Notes: generated by a model not told the origin, from the sequence alone. A stretch of DNA of 64,000 bases from Agelas oroides (GCA_949130485.1 OX422204.1:4402015-4466014), one strand, 5' to 3'; shown: positions 25,601-40,400, counted from the first letter of the stretch. Numbers and translations: made by a program.

Positions 25601-28600
25601 AGTGTTTACATACCTTCACGGCAAATAAAGAGCCCTGTACGAGCTTCTGAAGACTTCCAAGGTGGTTGAAACGGCGTTTACACACCTTCACGGTGCATAA
25701 ACAGTTCTACACGAGTTTCTGAAGACTTCCACGGAGGTTGAAATGGCATTAACAAAGGTTCCCGTATCTAAACAGTCCTGCACGAGCTTTTGAAGACTTC
25801 CCCGGTGGTTGAAATGGCGTTTACCAAGATTCCCGGCATCTAAACAGTCATGCACGAGCTTCTGAAGACTTCCACAGTGGTAGAAATGGTGTTTACAAAC
25901 CTTCCCGGAATTTAAACAGTCCTGCACCAGATTTTGAAGACTTCCACGGTGGTTGAAATGGCGCTTTGTAACCTTCCCGGCATCTAAACAGTCCTGGACC
26001 AGATTCTGAAGACTTCCAAGGTGGTTGGAACGGGGCTTACAAACCTTACTGGTACCTAAACTGGCCTGTACGAGTTTCTGAACACTTGCACGGTGGTTGT
26101 AAGAGTGTTTACATACCTTCACGGCAAATAAAGAGTCCTGTACGAGCTTCTGAAGACTTCCACGGTGGTTGAAACGGCGTTTACACTCCTTCACGGTGCA
26201 TAAACAGTTCTGCATGAGCTTCTGAAGACATCCCCGGTGGTTGAAATGGCGTTTACCAAGATTCCCGGCATCTATACAGTCCTGCACGAGTATCTGATGA
26301 CTCCCATTATGGTTGAAATGGCGTTTACAAACTATCCCGGCATCTAATAGCCCCGCACGAGCATCTGAAGACTTCCACGGTGGTTGTAACGGCGTTTACA
26401 CACCTTCACAGTGCATAAACAGTTTTACACGAGTTTCTGAAGACTTCCACGGAGGTTGAAATGGCGTTAACAAAGCTTCCCGTATCTAAACAGTCCTGCA
26501 CGAGCTTCTGAAGACTTCCCCGGTGGTTGAAATGGCGTTTACCAAGATTCCCGGCATCTAAACAGTCATGCACGAGCTTCTGAAGACTTCCACGGTGGTA
26601 GAAATGGTGTTTACAAACCTTCCCGGCATTTAAACAGTCCTGCACCAGATTTTGAAGACTTCCACGGTGGTTGAAATGGCGTTTACCAAGATTCCCGGCA
26701 TCTAAACAGTCCTGCACGAGCATCTGATGACTTCCACTATTGTTGAAATGGCGTTTACAAACTATCCCGGCATCTATTAGCCCTGCACGAGCATCTGAAG
26801 ACTTCCACGGTGGTTGTAACGGCGTTTACACCCCTTCACGGTGCATAAACAGTTCTACACGAGCTTCTGAAGACTTCACGGAGATTGAAATGACGTTTAC
26901 AAACCTTTCAGGCGTCTAAACAGTCCTGCACGAGCTTCTGAAGACTTGCACGGTGGTTATAAGAGCATTTACATACCTTCCCGGTAAATAAAGAGCCCAG
27001 TAGGAGCTTCTGAAGACTTCCACGGTGGTTGAAACGGCGTTTACACACTTCCACGGTGCATAAACAGTTCTGCAAGAGCTTCTGAAGACTTCCAAGGTGG
27101 TTGTATAACTGCGTTTACACACTTTCACGGTGCATAAACAGTTGTACACGAGTTTCTGAAGACCTCCACGGAGGTTGAAATGACGTTTCCTAACCTTTCA
27201 GGCATCTAAACAGTCATGCACGAGCTTCTGAAGACTTCCACGGTGGTAGAAATGGTGTTTACAAACCTTCCCGGCATCTAAACAGTTCTGCACGAGCTTC
27301 TGAAGACTTCCACGGTGGTTGAAATGGCGTTTGCAAACCTTCCCGGCATCTAAATAGCCATGCACCAGCATCTGAAGACTTCCACGGTGGTTGAAACGTC
27401 GTATACAAACCTTGGCAGCATCTAAACAGGCCTGCTCGAGCATCAACTGTTGTTGAAACAGCGTATACAAACCTTCCCGGCATCTAAAAAGGCCTGCTCG
27501 AGCATCTCAAGACTTCCACGGTCGTGGAAACGGCGTATACAAAGCTCACCGGGATCTAAACAGTCCTGCACGAGCTTCTGAAGACATCCCCGGTGATTGA
27601 AATGGCGTTTACAAAGATTCCCGGCATCTAAACCGTCTTGCACGAGCATCTGATGACTTCCACTATGGTTGAAATGGCGTTTACAAACTATCACGGCATC
27701 TAATAGCCCTGCACGAGCATCTGAAGACTTCCACGGTGGTTGTATAATGGCGTTTACACACTTTCACGGTGCATAAACAGCTCTACACGAGTTTCAGAAG
27801 ACTTCCACGGAGGTTCAAATGACGTTTACAAACCTTCCAGGCATCTAAACTGTCATGCACGAGCTTCTGAAGACTTTCACGGTGGTAGAAATGGTGTTTA
27901 CAAACATTCCCGGCATCTAAGCATTCCTGCACCAGATTCTGAAGACTTCCCCGGTGGTTGAAATGGAGTTTACCAAGATTCCCGGCATCTAAACAGTTCT
28001 GCATGCACGAGCTTCTGAAGACTTCCACGGTGGTTGAAATGGCGTTTGCAAACCTTCCCGGCTTCTAAACGGCCATGCACCAGCATCTGAAGACTTCCAC
28101 GGTGGTTGAAACGTCGTATACAAACCTTGGCAGCATCTAAACAGGCCTGCTCGAGCATCTCAAGGCTTCCACTGTTGTTGAAACAGCGTATACAAACCTC
28201 ACCGGCATCTAAACAGGCCTGCACGAGCTTCCGAAGACCTCAACGGTGGTTGTAGCAGCGTTTAGAAACCTTCAGGTACTTAAACTGCCCTGCAGCAGCT
28301 TCTGGAGACGTCCACGTTGGTTTACAAACATTTCCGGCATCTAAACAATACTGCGCGAGCTTCTGAAGACTTCCCCGGTGGTTGAAATGGCGTTTACCAA
28401 GATTCCCGGCATCTAAACAGTCCTGCACGAGCATCTGATGACTTCCACTATGGTTGAAATGGCGTTTACAAACTATCACGGCATCTAATAGCCCTGCACG
28501 AGCATCTGAAGACTTCCAAGGTGGTGGTATAACGGCGTTTACACACATTCACGGTGCATAAACAGTTCTACACGAGTTTCTGAAGACTTCCACGGAGGTT

Positions 28601-30067
28601 GAAATGACGTTTAGAAACCTTCCAGGCATCTAAACAGTCATGCACGAGCTTCTGAAGGCTTCCACGGTGGTAGAAATGGTGTTTACAAACCTTCCCGGCA
28701 TGTAAACAGTCCTGCACCAGATTCTGAAGACTTCCACGGTGGTTGAAATGGCGTTTATAAAGTTTCCCGGCATCTAAATAGTTCTGCACGAGCTTCTGAA
28801 GACTACCACGGTGGTTGAAATGGTGTTTACAAACCTTCCCGACATCTAAACAGTCCTGCACCATATTCTGAAGACTTCCAAGTGGTTGAAACGGGGCTTA
28901 CAAACCTTACTGGTACCTAAACTGGCCTGCACGAGTTTCTGAACACTTGCACGGTGGTTGTAAGAGCGTTTACATACTTTCACGGTAAATAAAGAGCCCT
29001 GTACGAGCTTCTGAAGACTTCCACGGTGGTTGAAACGGCGTTTACACACCTTCACTGTGCATAAACAGTTCTGCACGAGCTTCTGAAGACTCCCCCGGTG
29101 GATGAAATGGCGTTTATCAAGATTTCCGGCATCAAAACAGTCATGCACGAGCTTCTGAAGACTTCCACGGTGGTAGAAGTGGTGTTTACAAACCTTCCCG
29201 GCATCTAAGCAGTCCTGCAACAGATTCTGAAGACTTCCCCGGTGGTTGAAATGGCGTTTACCAATATTCCCAGCATCTAAACAGTTCTGCACGAGCTTCT
29301 GAAGACTTACACGGTGGTTGAAATGGCGTTTGCAAACCTTCCCGGCATCTAAACAGCCATGCACCAGCATCTGAAGACTTCCACGGTGGTTGAAACGTCG
29401 TATACAAACCTTGGCAGCATCTAAACAGGCCTGCTCGAGCATCTCAAGGCTTCCTCTGTTGATGAAACAGCGTATACAAACCTCACCGGCATCTAAACAG
29501 GCCTGCACGAGTTTCCGAAGACCTCAACGGTGGTTGTAACAGCGTTTACAAACTTTCAAGGTACATGAACTGCCCTACAGCAGCTTCTGGAGACGTCCAC
29601 GTTGGTTAACAAACATTTCTGGTATTTAAACAGTCCTGCATGAGCTTCTGAAGACTTCCCCGGTGGTTGAAATGGCGTTTCCCAAGATTCCCGGCATCTA
29701 AATAGTCCTGCACGAGCATCTGATGACTTCCACTATGGTTGAAATGGCGTTTACAAACTACCCCGGCATCTAATAGCCCTGCATGAGTATCTGAAGACTT
29801 CCACGGTGGTTGTAACGGCGTTTACACACCTTCACGGTGCATAAACAGTTCTACACGAGTTTCTGAAGACTTCCACGGAGGTTGAAATGACGTTTACAAA
29901 TCTTCCCGGAATCTAAACAGTCCTGCACGAGCTTCTGAAGACTTCCCCGGTGGTTGAAATGGCGTTTACCAAGATTCCCGGCATCTAAACAGTTCTGCAC
30001 GACTTCCACGGTGGTAGAAATGGCGTTTGCAAATCTTTCCGGCATGTAAAGAGCCATGCACCAGCAT
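19699..30067. repeat. 72-bp satellite array, block 2
   Basis: This is the same satellite resuming after the 3.4-kb TIR element. The flanks GGTA|...|TACC rejoin to the usual GGTACC of the unit, so block 1 and block 2 were one array. It contains a recent 1651-bp duplication (about 24000-24940 and 25651-26591) and a 574-bp step (24755 and 25329). It ends inside a CACCAGCAT unit where the LINE fragment begins. Confidence 0.95.
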
Positions 30068-31368
30068 CATCGCCCGTTATCCTTACTCTCAGTTCTAAGC
30101 AAACTCCTCGAAATGCATGTTCGCAACGTCCTAATTGATCATCTTGAGAACTACTATCCTCTTTCTGCTCATCAGTGGGGATTCACTCAAGGCAAGTCCA
30201 CAACTGGTGCTCTGCTAGATGCAACTGATCAATGGCACAGACAGCTTGACATGGGCCTAGACATTTGCTGTGTGTTCTTTGATTACAGCAAGGCTTTCGA
30301 TTCAGTCCCCCACAGACCTCTGCTGCAAAAGCTGAAAAACATCAATGTTAGTCCACACATTCTCAGATGGATCACACATTACCTCTGCAAGAGAAGTCAG
30401 TATGTCTGTGTGAATGGTTCATCTTCAGGTGTATTACCTGTAACTTCAGGGGTCTGTGCTTGGGTCACTCTTGTTTATTTTCTATATTAACGACATCACA
30501 ATGGTCCCATTGTCAGATGGCACTATGTCACTCTATGCTGATGACTTAATTAATGCTTTATCGCCCTATTTACTCAGCAACTGATTACCATCTATTACAA
30601 ATGGACATTGACAACTTCTGTGTATGGTCTGATGACAACCTTTTGAAGTTCAATGGCAGAAAATGCAAATATATGATCATCTCCAGAAGAAGGCAACCCT
30701 CCCTCCCAGTCACACCTCTCAAGCTTAAACAAACATGTATGGAGAGGGTACACTGCTATAAGTATCTTGGAGTCTGGCTCACTTCTACTCTCAATTGGTC
30801 TATGCAAGTCAGTGAAGTATGCAAAAAAGCGCGACAACAAGTGGGTATTCCATACAGAAAGTTCTATCCCTCTGCAAATAGTTCATCACTCTTGCAACTG
30901 TACCTGGCTTATATCCGTCCGCATTTGGAGTATGCAGCACCTGTATGGGACCCCCACCAACAGGGACTTATCAACTCTCTGGAGAGAGTGCAGAAGTTTG
31001 CACTTAAGGTGTGCACCAAAAACTGGAGTTCCGAATACGAGTCTTTGCTTCAAGCATGCAACCTGCCCACCCTTGCCAGCAGAAGACACTGCCTGAAACT
31101 GTGCCTACTTTATCAAATTGTCAATGGACATCTGAATTTCCCTGTTGCACCCATTGTACCACGAAACCTGTCCAGATGTCTCAGAAACACCAGCACACTA
31201 GCCCTTGAAAGGCCAGTAACACATACGAATGCCTATCAGTCATCATTTTTTCCACATACGATTGCCCTATGGAACAGCTTACCTCCATCTGCACAAAACT
31301 GCCGGTCATTGCATTCTTTTAAACAAACTGTATTTTGTCACACATTTAATACCTCACCTAACCCTTAA
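30068..31368 (+). pseudogene. LINE reverse transcriptase fragment with two frameshifts
   Basis: The RT motifs are in order: GFTQGKSTTGALL, then FDYSKAFDSVPH (first catalytic Asp) at about 30280-30312, then a region that should read GVPQGSVLG, then YADD at about 30538-30549, then the thumb and C-terminal region (YKYLGVWL, IRPHLEYAAPVW). About 8 bp covering PQG are missing near 30450, shifting the frame. A second shift follows YADDL near 30553. The C-terminal 271-codon frame (30553-31368) then runs to its own stop just before the tail. The fragment cannot make a working enzyme. Confidence 0.85.
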
Positions 31369-31491
31369 CACTAATATTGAAGTCTTAGTTAAGTTGCATT
31401 TCTTTCTGGGTGCATTATCAAGTTAGCTATTGCTATTTATGTACCCTTGCATTATCGCAAAATTGTTATAGAAAAAAAAAACAAAAAAAAA
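30068..31491 (+). mobile_element. 5'-truncated non-LTR retrotransposon (LINE)
   Basis: The insertion starts inside the RT domain (RPLSLLSVLSKLLE) directly after satellite CACCAGCAT and ends in an A-rich tail (31471-31491). Satellite then resumes at CTGAAG, the next bases of the unit. No target duplication is visible, so the joint is essentially blunt. The endonuclease and 5' part are absent. It most resembles the CR1/L2/Jockey group. Confidence 0.88.
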
Positions 31492-34400
31492 CTGAAGTTT
31501 TCCACGGTGGTTGAAACGTCGTATACAAACCTTGGCAGCATCTAAATAGGCCTGCTCGAGCTTCTCAAGGCTTCCACTGTTGTTGAAACAGCGTATACAA
31601 ACCTCACCGGCATCTAAACAGGCCTGCACGAGCTTCCGAAGACCTCAACGGTGGTTGTAACAGCGTTTACAAACCTTCACGGTACATAAACTGCCCTACA
31701 GCAGCTTCTGGAGACGTCCACGTTGGTTTACAAACATTTCCGGCATCTAAACAGTCCTGCACGAGCTTCTGAAGACTTCCCCGGTGGTAGAAATGGCGTT
31801 TACCAAGATTCCCGGCATCTAAACAGTCCTGCACGAGCATCTGATGACTTCCACTATGGTTCAAATGGCGTTTACAAACTATCCCGGCATCTAATAGCCC
31901 TGCACGAGTATCTGAAGACTTCCACGGTGGTTGTAACGGCGTTTACACAACTTCACGGTGCATAAACAGTTCTACACGAGTTTCTGAAGACTTCCACGGA
32001 GGTTGAAATGACGTTTACAAACCTTCCAAGCATCTAAACAGTCCTGCACGAGTTTCTGAAGACTTAACCGGTGGTTGAAATGGCGTTTACAAAGCTTCCG
32101 GGCATCTAAACAGTCCAGCACGAGCTTCTGAAGACTTCCCCGGTGGTTGAAATGACGTTTACCAAGATTCCCGGCATCTAAACAGTTCTGCACGAGCTTG
32201 TGAAGACTCCCACGGTGGTAGAAATGTCGTTTGCAAATCTTTCCGGCATCTAAACAGCCATGCACCAGTATCTGAAGACTTCCACGGTGGTTGAAACGTC
32301 GTATACAAACCTTGGCAGCATCTAAACAGGCCTGCTCGAGCATCTCAAGGCTTCCACTGTTGTTGAAACAGCGTATACAAACCTTCCCGGCATCTAAAAA
32401 GGCCTGCTCGAGCATCTCAAGTCTTCCACGGTCGTGCAAACGGCGTATACAAACCTCACCGGCATCTAAACAGGCCTGCACGAGCTTCCGAAGACCTCAA
32501 CGGTGGTTGTAACAGCGTTTACAAACCTTCACGGTACATAAACTGCCCTGCAGCAGCTTCTGGAGACGTCCACGTTGGTTTACAAACATTTCCAGCATCT
32601 AAACTGTCCTGCACGAACTCTGAAGACTTCCACGGTGGTTGAAATGGCGTTTACCAAACCTTCCCGGCATCTAAACAGTCATGCACCAGCATCTGATGAT
32701 TTCCACTATGGTGGAAATGGCGTTTACAAACTATCCCGGCATCTAATAGCCCTGCACGAGTATCTGAAGACTTCCACGGTGGTTGTAACGGCATTTACAC
32801 ACCTTCACGGTGCACAAACAGTTCTACACGAGTTTCTGAAGACTTCCACGGAGGTAGAAATGACGTTTACAAACTTTCCAGGTATCTAAACAGTCCTGCA
32901 CGAGCCTCTGAAGACTTCCACGGTGGTGGAAATGGCGTTTATAAAGCTTCGAGGCATCTAAACAGTCCTGCACGAGCTTCTGAAGACTTCCCCGGTGGTT
33001 GAAATGGCGTTTACCAAGATTCCCGGCATCTAAACAGTCCTGCAAGAGCATCTGATGACTTCCACTATGGTTGAAATGGCGTTTACAAATTATTCCGGCA
33101 TCTAATAGCCCTGCACGAGTATCTGAAGACTTCCACGGTGGTTGTAACGGCATTTACACACCTTCACGGTGCACAAAAAGTTCTACACGAGTTTCTGAAG
33201 ACTTCCACGGAGGTAGAAATGACGTTTACAAACCTTCCAGGCATCTAAACAGTCCTGCACGAGCCTCTGAAGACTTCCACGGTGGTTGAAATGGCGTTTA
33301 CAAAGCTTCGAGGCATCTAAACAGTCCTGCACGAGCTTCTGAAGACTTCCACGGTGGTTGAAATGGCGTTTACCAAGATTTCCGGCATCTAAACAGTTCT
33401 GCACGAGCTTGTGAAGACTTCCACGGTGGTAGAATTGTCGATTGCAAACCTTCCCGGCATCTAAACAGCCATGCACCAGCATCTGAAGACTTCCACGGTG
33501 GTTGAAACGTCGTATACAAACCTTGGCAGCACCTAAACAGGCCTGCACGAGCTTCCGAAGACCTCAACGGTGGTTGTAACAGCATTTACAAACCTTCACG
33601 GTACATAAACTGCCCTACAGCAGCTTCTGGAGACGTCCACGTTGGTTTACAAACATTTCCGCCATCTAAACAGCCCTGCACGAGATTCTGAAGACTTCCC
33701 CGGTGGTTGAAATGGCGTTTACCAAGATTCCCGGCATCTAAACAGTCCTGCACGAGCATCTGATGACTTCCACTATGGTTCAAATGGCGTTTACAAACTA
33801 TCCCGGCATCTAATAGCCCTGCACGAGTATCTAAAGGCTTCCACGGTGGATGCAACGGAGCGTACAAGCCTTACTGGTTCCTAAACAAGGCTGCACGAGC
33901 TTTTGAAGACTTCCACGGTAGTTGTAACGGCGTTTACAAACCTTCACGGTACAAAAACAACCCTGCAGCAGCTTCTGAAGACGTCCACGGTGATCGAAAT
34001 GGCGTTTACAAATCTTACCGGCATCTAAACAGGCCTGCTTGAGCATCTCAAGACTTCCACGGTGGTGGAAACGGCGTATACAAACCTCACCGGAATCTAA
34101 ACAGTCCTGCACGAGCTTTTGAAGACTTCCACGGTGGTTGAAATGGATTTTACAAAAGCTTCCCAGAATCTAAACAGTCCTGCACAAACTTCTGAAGACT
34201 TCCACGGTGGTTGAAATGGCGTTTACAAAGCTTCCCGGCATCTAAACAGGCCTGCACGAGCTTCTGAAGACTTCCACGGTGGTTGAAATTGTGTTTAGAA
34301 ACCTTCCCGACATCTAAACAGTCCTGCACCAGATTCTGAAGACTTCCACGGTGGTTGAAACGGGGCTTACAAACATTACTGGTACCTAAACTGGCCTGCA

Positions 34401-37400
34401 CGAGTTTCTGAACACTTGCACGGTGGTTGTAAGATCGTTTACATACCTTCTCGGTAAATAAAGAGCGCTGTACGAGCTTCTGAAAACTTCGACGGTAGTT
34501 GAAACGTCGTATACAAACCTTCCCGGCTTCTTAACTGGCCTGCTCGAGCATCTTATAATTTCCACGGTGGATGCAACGGAGCGTACAAGCCTTACTGGTA
34601 CCTAAAGAAGGCTGCACGAGCTTTTGAAGACTTCCACGGTAGTTGTAACGGCGTTTACAAACCTTCACGGTACAAAAACAACCCTGCAGCAGCTTCTGAA
34701 GACGTCCACGGTGATCGAAATGGCGTTTACAAATCTTACCGGCATCTAAACAGGCCTGCTTGAGCATCTCAAGACTTCCACGGTGGTGGAAACGGAGTAT
34801 ACAAACCTCACCGGAATCTAAACAGTCCTGCACGAGCTTTTGAAGACTTCCACGGTGGTTGAAATGGATTTTACAAAAGCTTCCCAGAATCTAAACAGTC
34901 CTGCACAAGCTTCTGAAGACTTCCACGGTGGTTGAAATGGCGTTTATAAAGCTTCCCGGCATGTATAAACAGTTCTGCACGAGCTTCTGAAGACTTCCAA
35001 GGTGGTTGAAACGGGGCTTACAAACCTTACTGGTACCTAAACTGGCCTGCACGAGTTTCTGAACACTTGCACGGTGGTTGTACGAGCGTTTACACACCTT
35101 CACGGTGCATAAACAGTTCTGCACGAGTTTCTGAAGACTTCCACGGAGGTTGAAATGACGTTTACAAACCTTCCAGGCATCTAAACAGCCCTGCACGAGC
35201 TTCTGAAGACTTCCACACACTTTCAAGGTGCATAAACAGTTCTACACGAGTTTCTGAAGACTTACACGGTGGTTGAAATGGCGTTTATAAAGCTTCCCGG
35301 CATCAAAACAGTCCTGCACGAGCTTCTGAAGACTTCTCCGGTGGTTGAAATGATGTTTACCAAGATTCCCGGCGTCTAAACAGTCATGCACGAGCTTCGG
35401 AAGACTTCCACGGTGGTAGAAATGGTGTTTACAAACCTTCTCGGCATCTAAACCGTCCTGCAACAGATTCTGAAGACTTCCCCGGTGGTTGAAATGGCGT
35501 TTACCAAGATTCCCGGCATCTAAACAGTGATGCACGAGTTTCTGAAGACTTCCACGGTGGTAGAAATGGTGTTTACAAACATTCCCGGCATCTCGGTGAT
35601 GGAAATATATATCGTTTACAAATCTTACCGGCATCTTAACAGGCCTGCTCGAGCTTCTCAAGGCTTCCACTGTTGTTGAAACAGCGTACACAAACCTCAC
35701 CGGCATCTAAACAGGACTGCACGAGATTCCGAAGACCTCAACAGTGGTTGTAACAGCGTTTACAAACCTTCACGGTACATAAACTGCCCTGCATCAGCTT
35801 CTGGAGACGTCCACGTTGGTTTACAAACATTTCCGGCGTCTAAACAGTCCTGCACGAGCTTCTGAAGACTTCCCCGGTGGTTGAAATGGCGTTTACTAAG
35901 ATTCCCGGCATCTAAACAGTCCTGCACGAGCATCTGAAGACTTCCACGGTGGTTGAAATGGCGTTTGCAAACCTTCCCGGCATCTAAACAGCCATGCACC
36001 AGCATCTGAAGACTTCCACGGTGGTTGAAACGTCGTATACAAACCTTGGCAGCATCTAAACAGGCCTGCTCGAGCATCTCAAGGCTTCCACTGTTGTTGA
36101 AACAGCGTATACAAACCTTTCCGGCATCTAAAAAGGCCTGCTCGAGCATCTCAAGACTTCCACGGTCGTGGAAACGGCGTATACAAACGTCACCGGCATC
36201 TAAACAGGCCTGCACGAGCTTCCGAAGACCTCAACGGTGGTTGTAACAGCGTTTACAAACCTTCACGGTACATAAACTGCCCTGCAGCAGCTTCTGGAGA
36301 CGTCCACGTTGGTTTACAAACATTTCCGGCATCTAAACAGCCCTGCACGAGCTTCTGAAGAATTCCCCGGTGGTTGAAATGGCGTTTACCAAGATTCCCG
36401 GCATCTAAACAGCCCTGCACGAGCATCTGATGACTTCCACTATGGTTGAAATGGCGTTTACAAATTATCGCGGCATCTAATAGCCCTGCACGAGTATCTG
36501 AAGACCTCCACGGTGGTTGTAACGGCGTTTACACACTTTCAAGGTGCATAAACAGTTCTACACGAGTTTCTGAAGACTTACACGGTGGTTGAAATGGCGT
36601 TTATAAAGCTTCCCGGCATCAAAACAGTCCTGCACGAGCTTCTGAAGACTTCTCCGGTGGTTGAAATGATGTTTACCAAGATTCCCGGCGTCTAAACAGT
36701 CATGCACGAGCTTCGGAAGACTTCCACGGTGGTAGAAATGGTGTTTACAAACCTTCTCGGCATCTAAACCGTCCTGCAACAGATTCTGAAGACTTCCCCG
36801 GTGGTTGAAATGGCGTTTACCAAGATTCCCGGCATCTAAACAGTGATGCACGAGTTTCTGAAGACTTCCACGGTGGTAGAAATGGTGTTTACAAACATTC
36901 CCGGCATCTAAACCGTCCTGCATCAGATTCTGAAGACTTCCACCGTGGTTGAAACGGGGCATACAAACATTACTGGTACCTAAACTGGCCTGCACGAGTT
37001 TCTGAACACTTGCACGGTGGTTGTAAGAGCGTTTACATACCTTCACGGTAAATAAAGAGCCCTGTTCGAGCTTCTGAAAACTTCGACGGTAGTTGAAACG
37101 TCGTATACAAACCTTCCCGGCATCTTAACTGGACTGGTCGAGCATCTTAAAATTTCTACGGTGGATGCAACGGAGCGTACAAGCCTTACTGGTACCTAAA
37201 GAAGGCTGCACGAGCTTTTGAAGACTTCCACGGTAGTTGCAACGGCGTTTACAAACCTTCGCGGTACAAAAACAACCCTGCAGCAGCTTCTGAAGACGTC
37301 CCTGCAGCAGCTTCTGAAGACGTCCACGGTGATGGAAATATATATCGTTTACAAATCTTACCGGCATCTTAACAGGCCTGCTCGAGCTTCTCAAGGCTTC

Positions 37401-40400
37401 CACTGTTGTTGAAACAGCGTACACAAACCTCACCGGCATCTAAACAGGACTGCACGAGATTCCGAAGACCTCAACAGTGGTTGTAACAGCGTTTACAAAC
37501 CTTCACGGTACATAAACTGCCCTGCATCAGCTTCTGGAGACGTCCACGTTGGTTTACAAACATTTCCGGCGTCTAAACAGTCCTGCACGAGCTTCTGAAG
37601 ACTTCCCCGGTGGTTGAAATGGCGTTTACTAAGATTCCCGGCATCTAAACAGTCCTGCACGAGCATCTGAAGACTTCCACGGTGGTTGAAATGGCGTTTG
37701 CAAACCTTCCCGGCATCTAAACAGCCATGCACCAGCATCTGAAGACTTCCACGGTGGTTGAAACGTCGTATACAAACCTTGGCAGCATCTAAACAGGCCT
37801 GCTCGAGCATCTCAAGGCTTCCACTGTTGTTGAAACAGCGTATACAAACCTTTCCGGCATCTAAAAAGGCCTGCTCGAGCATCTCAAGACTTCCACGGTC
37901 GTGGAAACGGCGTATACAAACGTCACCGGCATCTAAACAGGCCTGCACGAGCTTCCGAAGACCTCAACGGTGGTTGTAACAGCGTTTACAAACCTTCACG
38001 GTACATAAACTGCCCTGCAGCAGCTTCTGGAGACGTCCACGTTGGTTTACAAACATTTCCGGCATCTAAACAGCCCTGCACGAGCTTCTGAAGAATTCCC
38101 CGGTGGTTGAAATGGCGTTTACCAAGATTCCCGGCATCTAAACAGCCCTGCACGAGCATCTGATGACTTCCACTATGGTTGAAATGGCGTTTACAAATTA
38201 TCGCGGCATCTAATAGCCCTGCACGAGTATCTGAAGACCTCCACGGTGGTTGTAACGGCGTTTACACACTTTCAAGGTGCATAAACAGTTCTACACGAGT
38301 TTCTGAAGACTTCCACGGAGGTTGAAATGACGTTTACAAACCTTCCAGGCATCTAAACAGTCCTGCACGAGCTTCTGAAGACTTCCACAGTGGTTGAAAT
38401 GACGTTTACAAAGCTTCCCGGCATCTAAATAGTCCTGCACGAGCTTCTGAAGACTTCTCCGGTGGTTGAAATGGCGTTTACCAAGATTCCCGGCATCTAA
38501 ACAGTCATGCACGAGTTTCTGAAGACTTCCACGGAGGTTGAAATGACGTTTACAAACCTTCCTGGCATCTAAACAGTCCTGCACGAGCTTCTGAAGACCT
38601 CCCCGGTGGTTGAAATGGCGTTTACCAAGATTCCCGGCATCTAAACAGTTATGCACGAGCTTCTGAAGACTTCCACGGTGGTAGAAATGGTGTTTACAAA
38701 CCTTCTCGGCATCTAAACCGTCCTGCAACAGATTCTGAAGACTTCCCCGGTGGTTGAAATGGCGTTTACCAAGATTCCCGGCATCTAAACAGTGATGCAC
38801 GAGTTTCTGAAGACTTCCACGGTGGTAGAAATGGTGTTTACAAACATTCCCGGCATCTAAACCGTCCTGCATCAGATTCTGAAGACTTCCACGGTGGTTG
38901 AAATGGCGTTTACCAAGATTCCCGGTATCTAAACAGTTCTGCACGAGCTTCTGAAGGCTTCCACGATGGTTGAAATGGCGTTTGCAAACCTTCCAGGCAT
39001 CTAAACATCCCTGCACGAGCTTCTCAAGACTTCCACGGTGGTTGAAATGGCGTTTACAAAGCTTCCCGGCATCTAAACAGTCCTGCACGAGTATCTGAAG
39101 ACTTACACGGTGGTTGAAATGGCGTTTATAAAGCTTCCCGGCATCAAAACAGTCCTGCACGAGCTTCTGAAGACTTCTCCGGTGGTTGAAATGATGTTTA
39201 CCAAGATTCCCGGCGTCTAAACAGTCATGCACGAGCTTCGGAAGACTTCCACGGTGGTAGAAATGGTGTTTACAAACCTTCTCGGCATCTAAACCGTCCT
39301 GCAACAGATTCTGAAGACTTCCCCGGTGGTTGAAATGGCGTTTACCAAGATTCCCGGCATCTAAACAGTGATGCACGAGTTTCTGAAGACTTCCACGGTG
39401 GTAGAAATGGTGTTTACAAACATTCCCGGCATCTAAACCGTCCTGCATCAGATTCTGAAGACTTCCACGGTGGTTGAAATGGCGTTTACCAAGATTCCCG
39501 GTATCTAAACAGTTCTGCACGAGCTTCTGAAGGCTTCCACGATGGTTGAAATGGCGTTTGCAAACCTTCCAGGCATCTAAACATCCCTGCACGAGCTTCT
39601 CAAGACTTCCACGGTGGTTGAAATGGCGTTTACAAAGCTTCCCGGCATCTAAACAGTCCTGCACGAGCTTCTGAAGACTTCCCCGGTGGTTGAAATGGCG
39701 TTTACCAAGATTCCAGGCATCTAAACAGTCATGCACGAGCTTCTGAAGACTTCCACGTTGGTAGAAATGGTGTTTACAAACCTTCCCGGTATCTAAACAG
39801 TTCTGCACGAGCTTCTGAAGACTTCCACGGTGGTTGAAATGGTGTTCAGAAACATTCCCGGCATTTAAACAGTCCTGCACCAGCATCTGAAGACTTCCAA
39901 GGTGGTTGAAACGGGGTATAGAAACCTTATTGGTACCTAAACTGGCCTTCACGAGCTTCTGAACACTTGCACGGTGGTTGAAAGAGCGTTTACATACCTT
40001 CACGGTAAATAAAGAGCCCTGTACGAGCTTCTGAAGACTTCTACGGTGGTTGAAACGGCGTTTACACACCTTCACGTTGTATGAACTGTTCTGCACGAGT
40101 TTCTGAAGACTTACACAGTGGTTGAAACGGCGTTTACAAAGCTTCCCGGCATCTAAACAGTCCTGCACGAGCTTCTGAAGACTTGAACGGTGGTTGAAAT
40201 GGCGTTTACCAAGATTCCCGACATCTAAACAGTTCTGCACGAGCTTCTGAAGACTTCCACGGTGGTTGAAATGGCGTTTGCAAACCTTCCTGGCATCTAA
40301 ACAGCCATGCACCAGCATCTGAAGACTTCCACGGTGGTTGAAACGTCGTATACAAACCTTGGCAGCACCTAAACAGGCCTGCTCGAGCTTCTCAAGGCTT

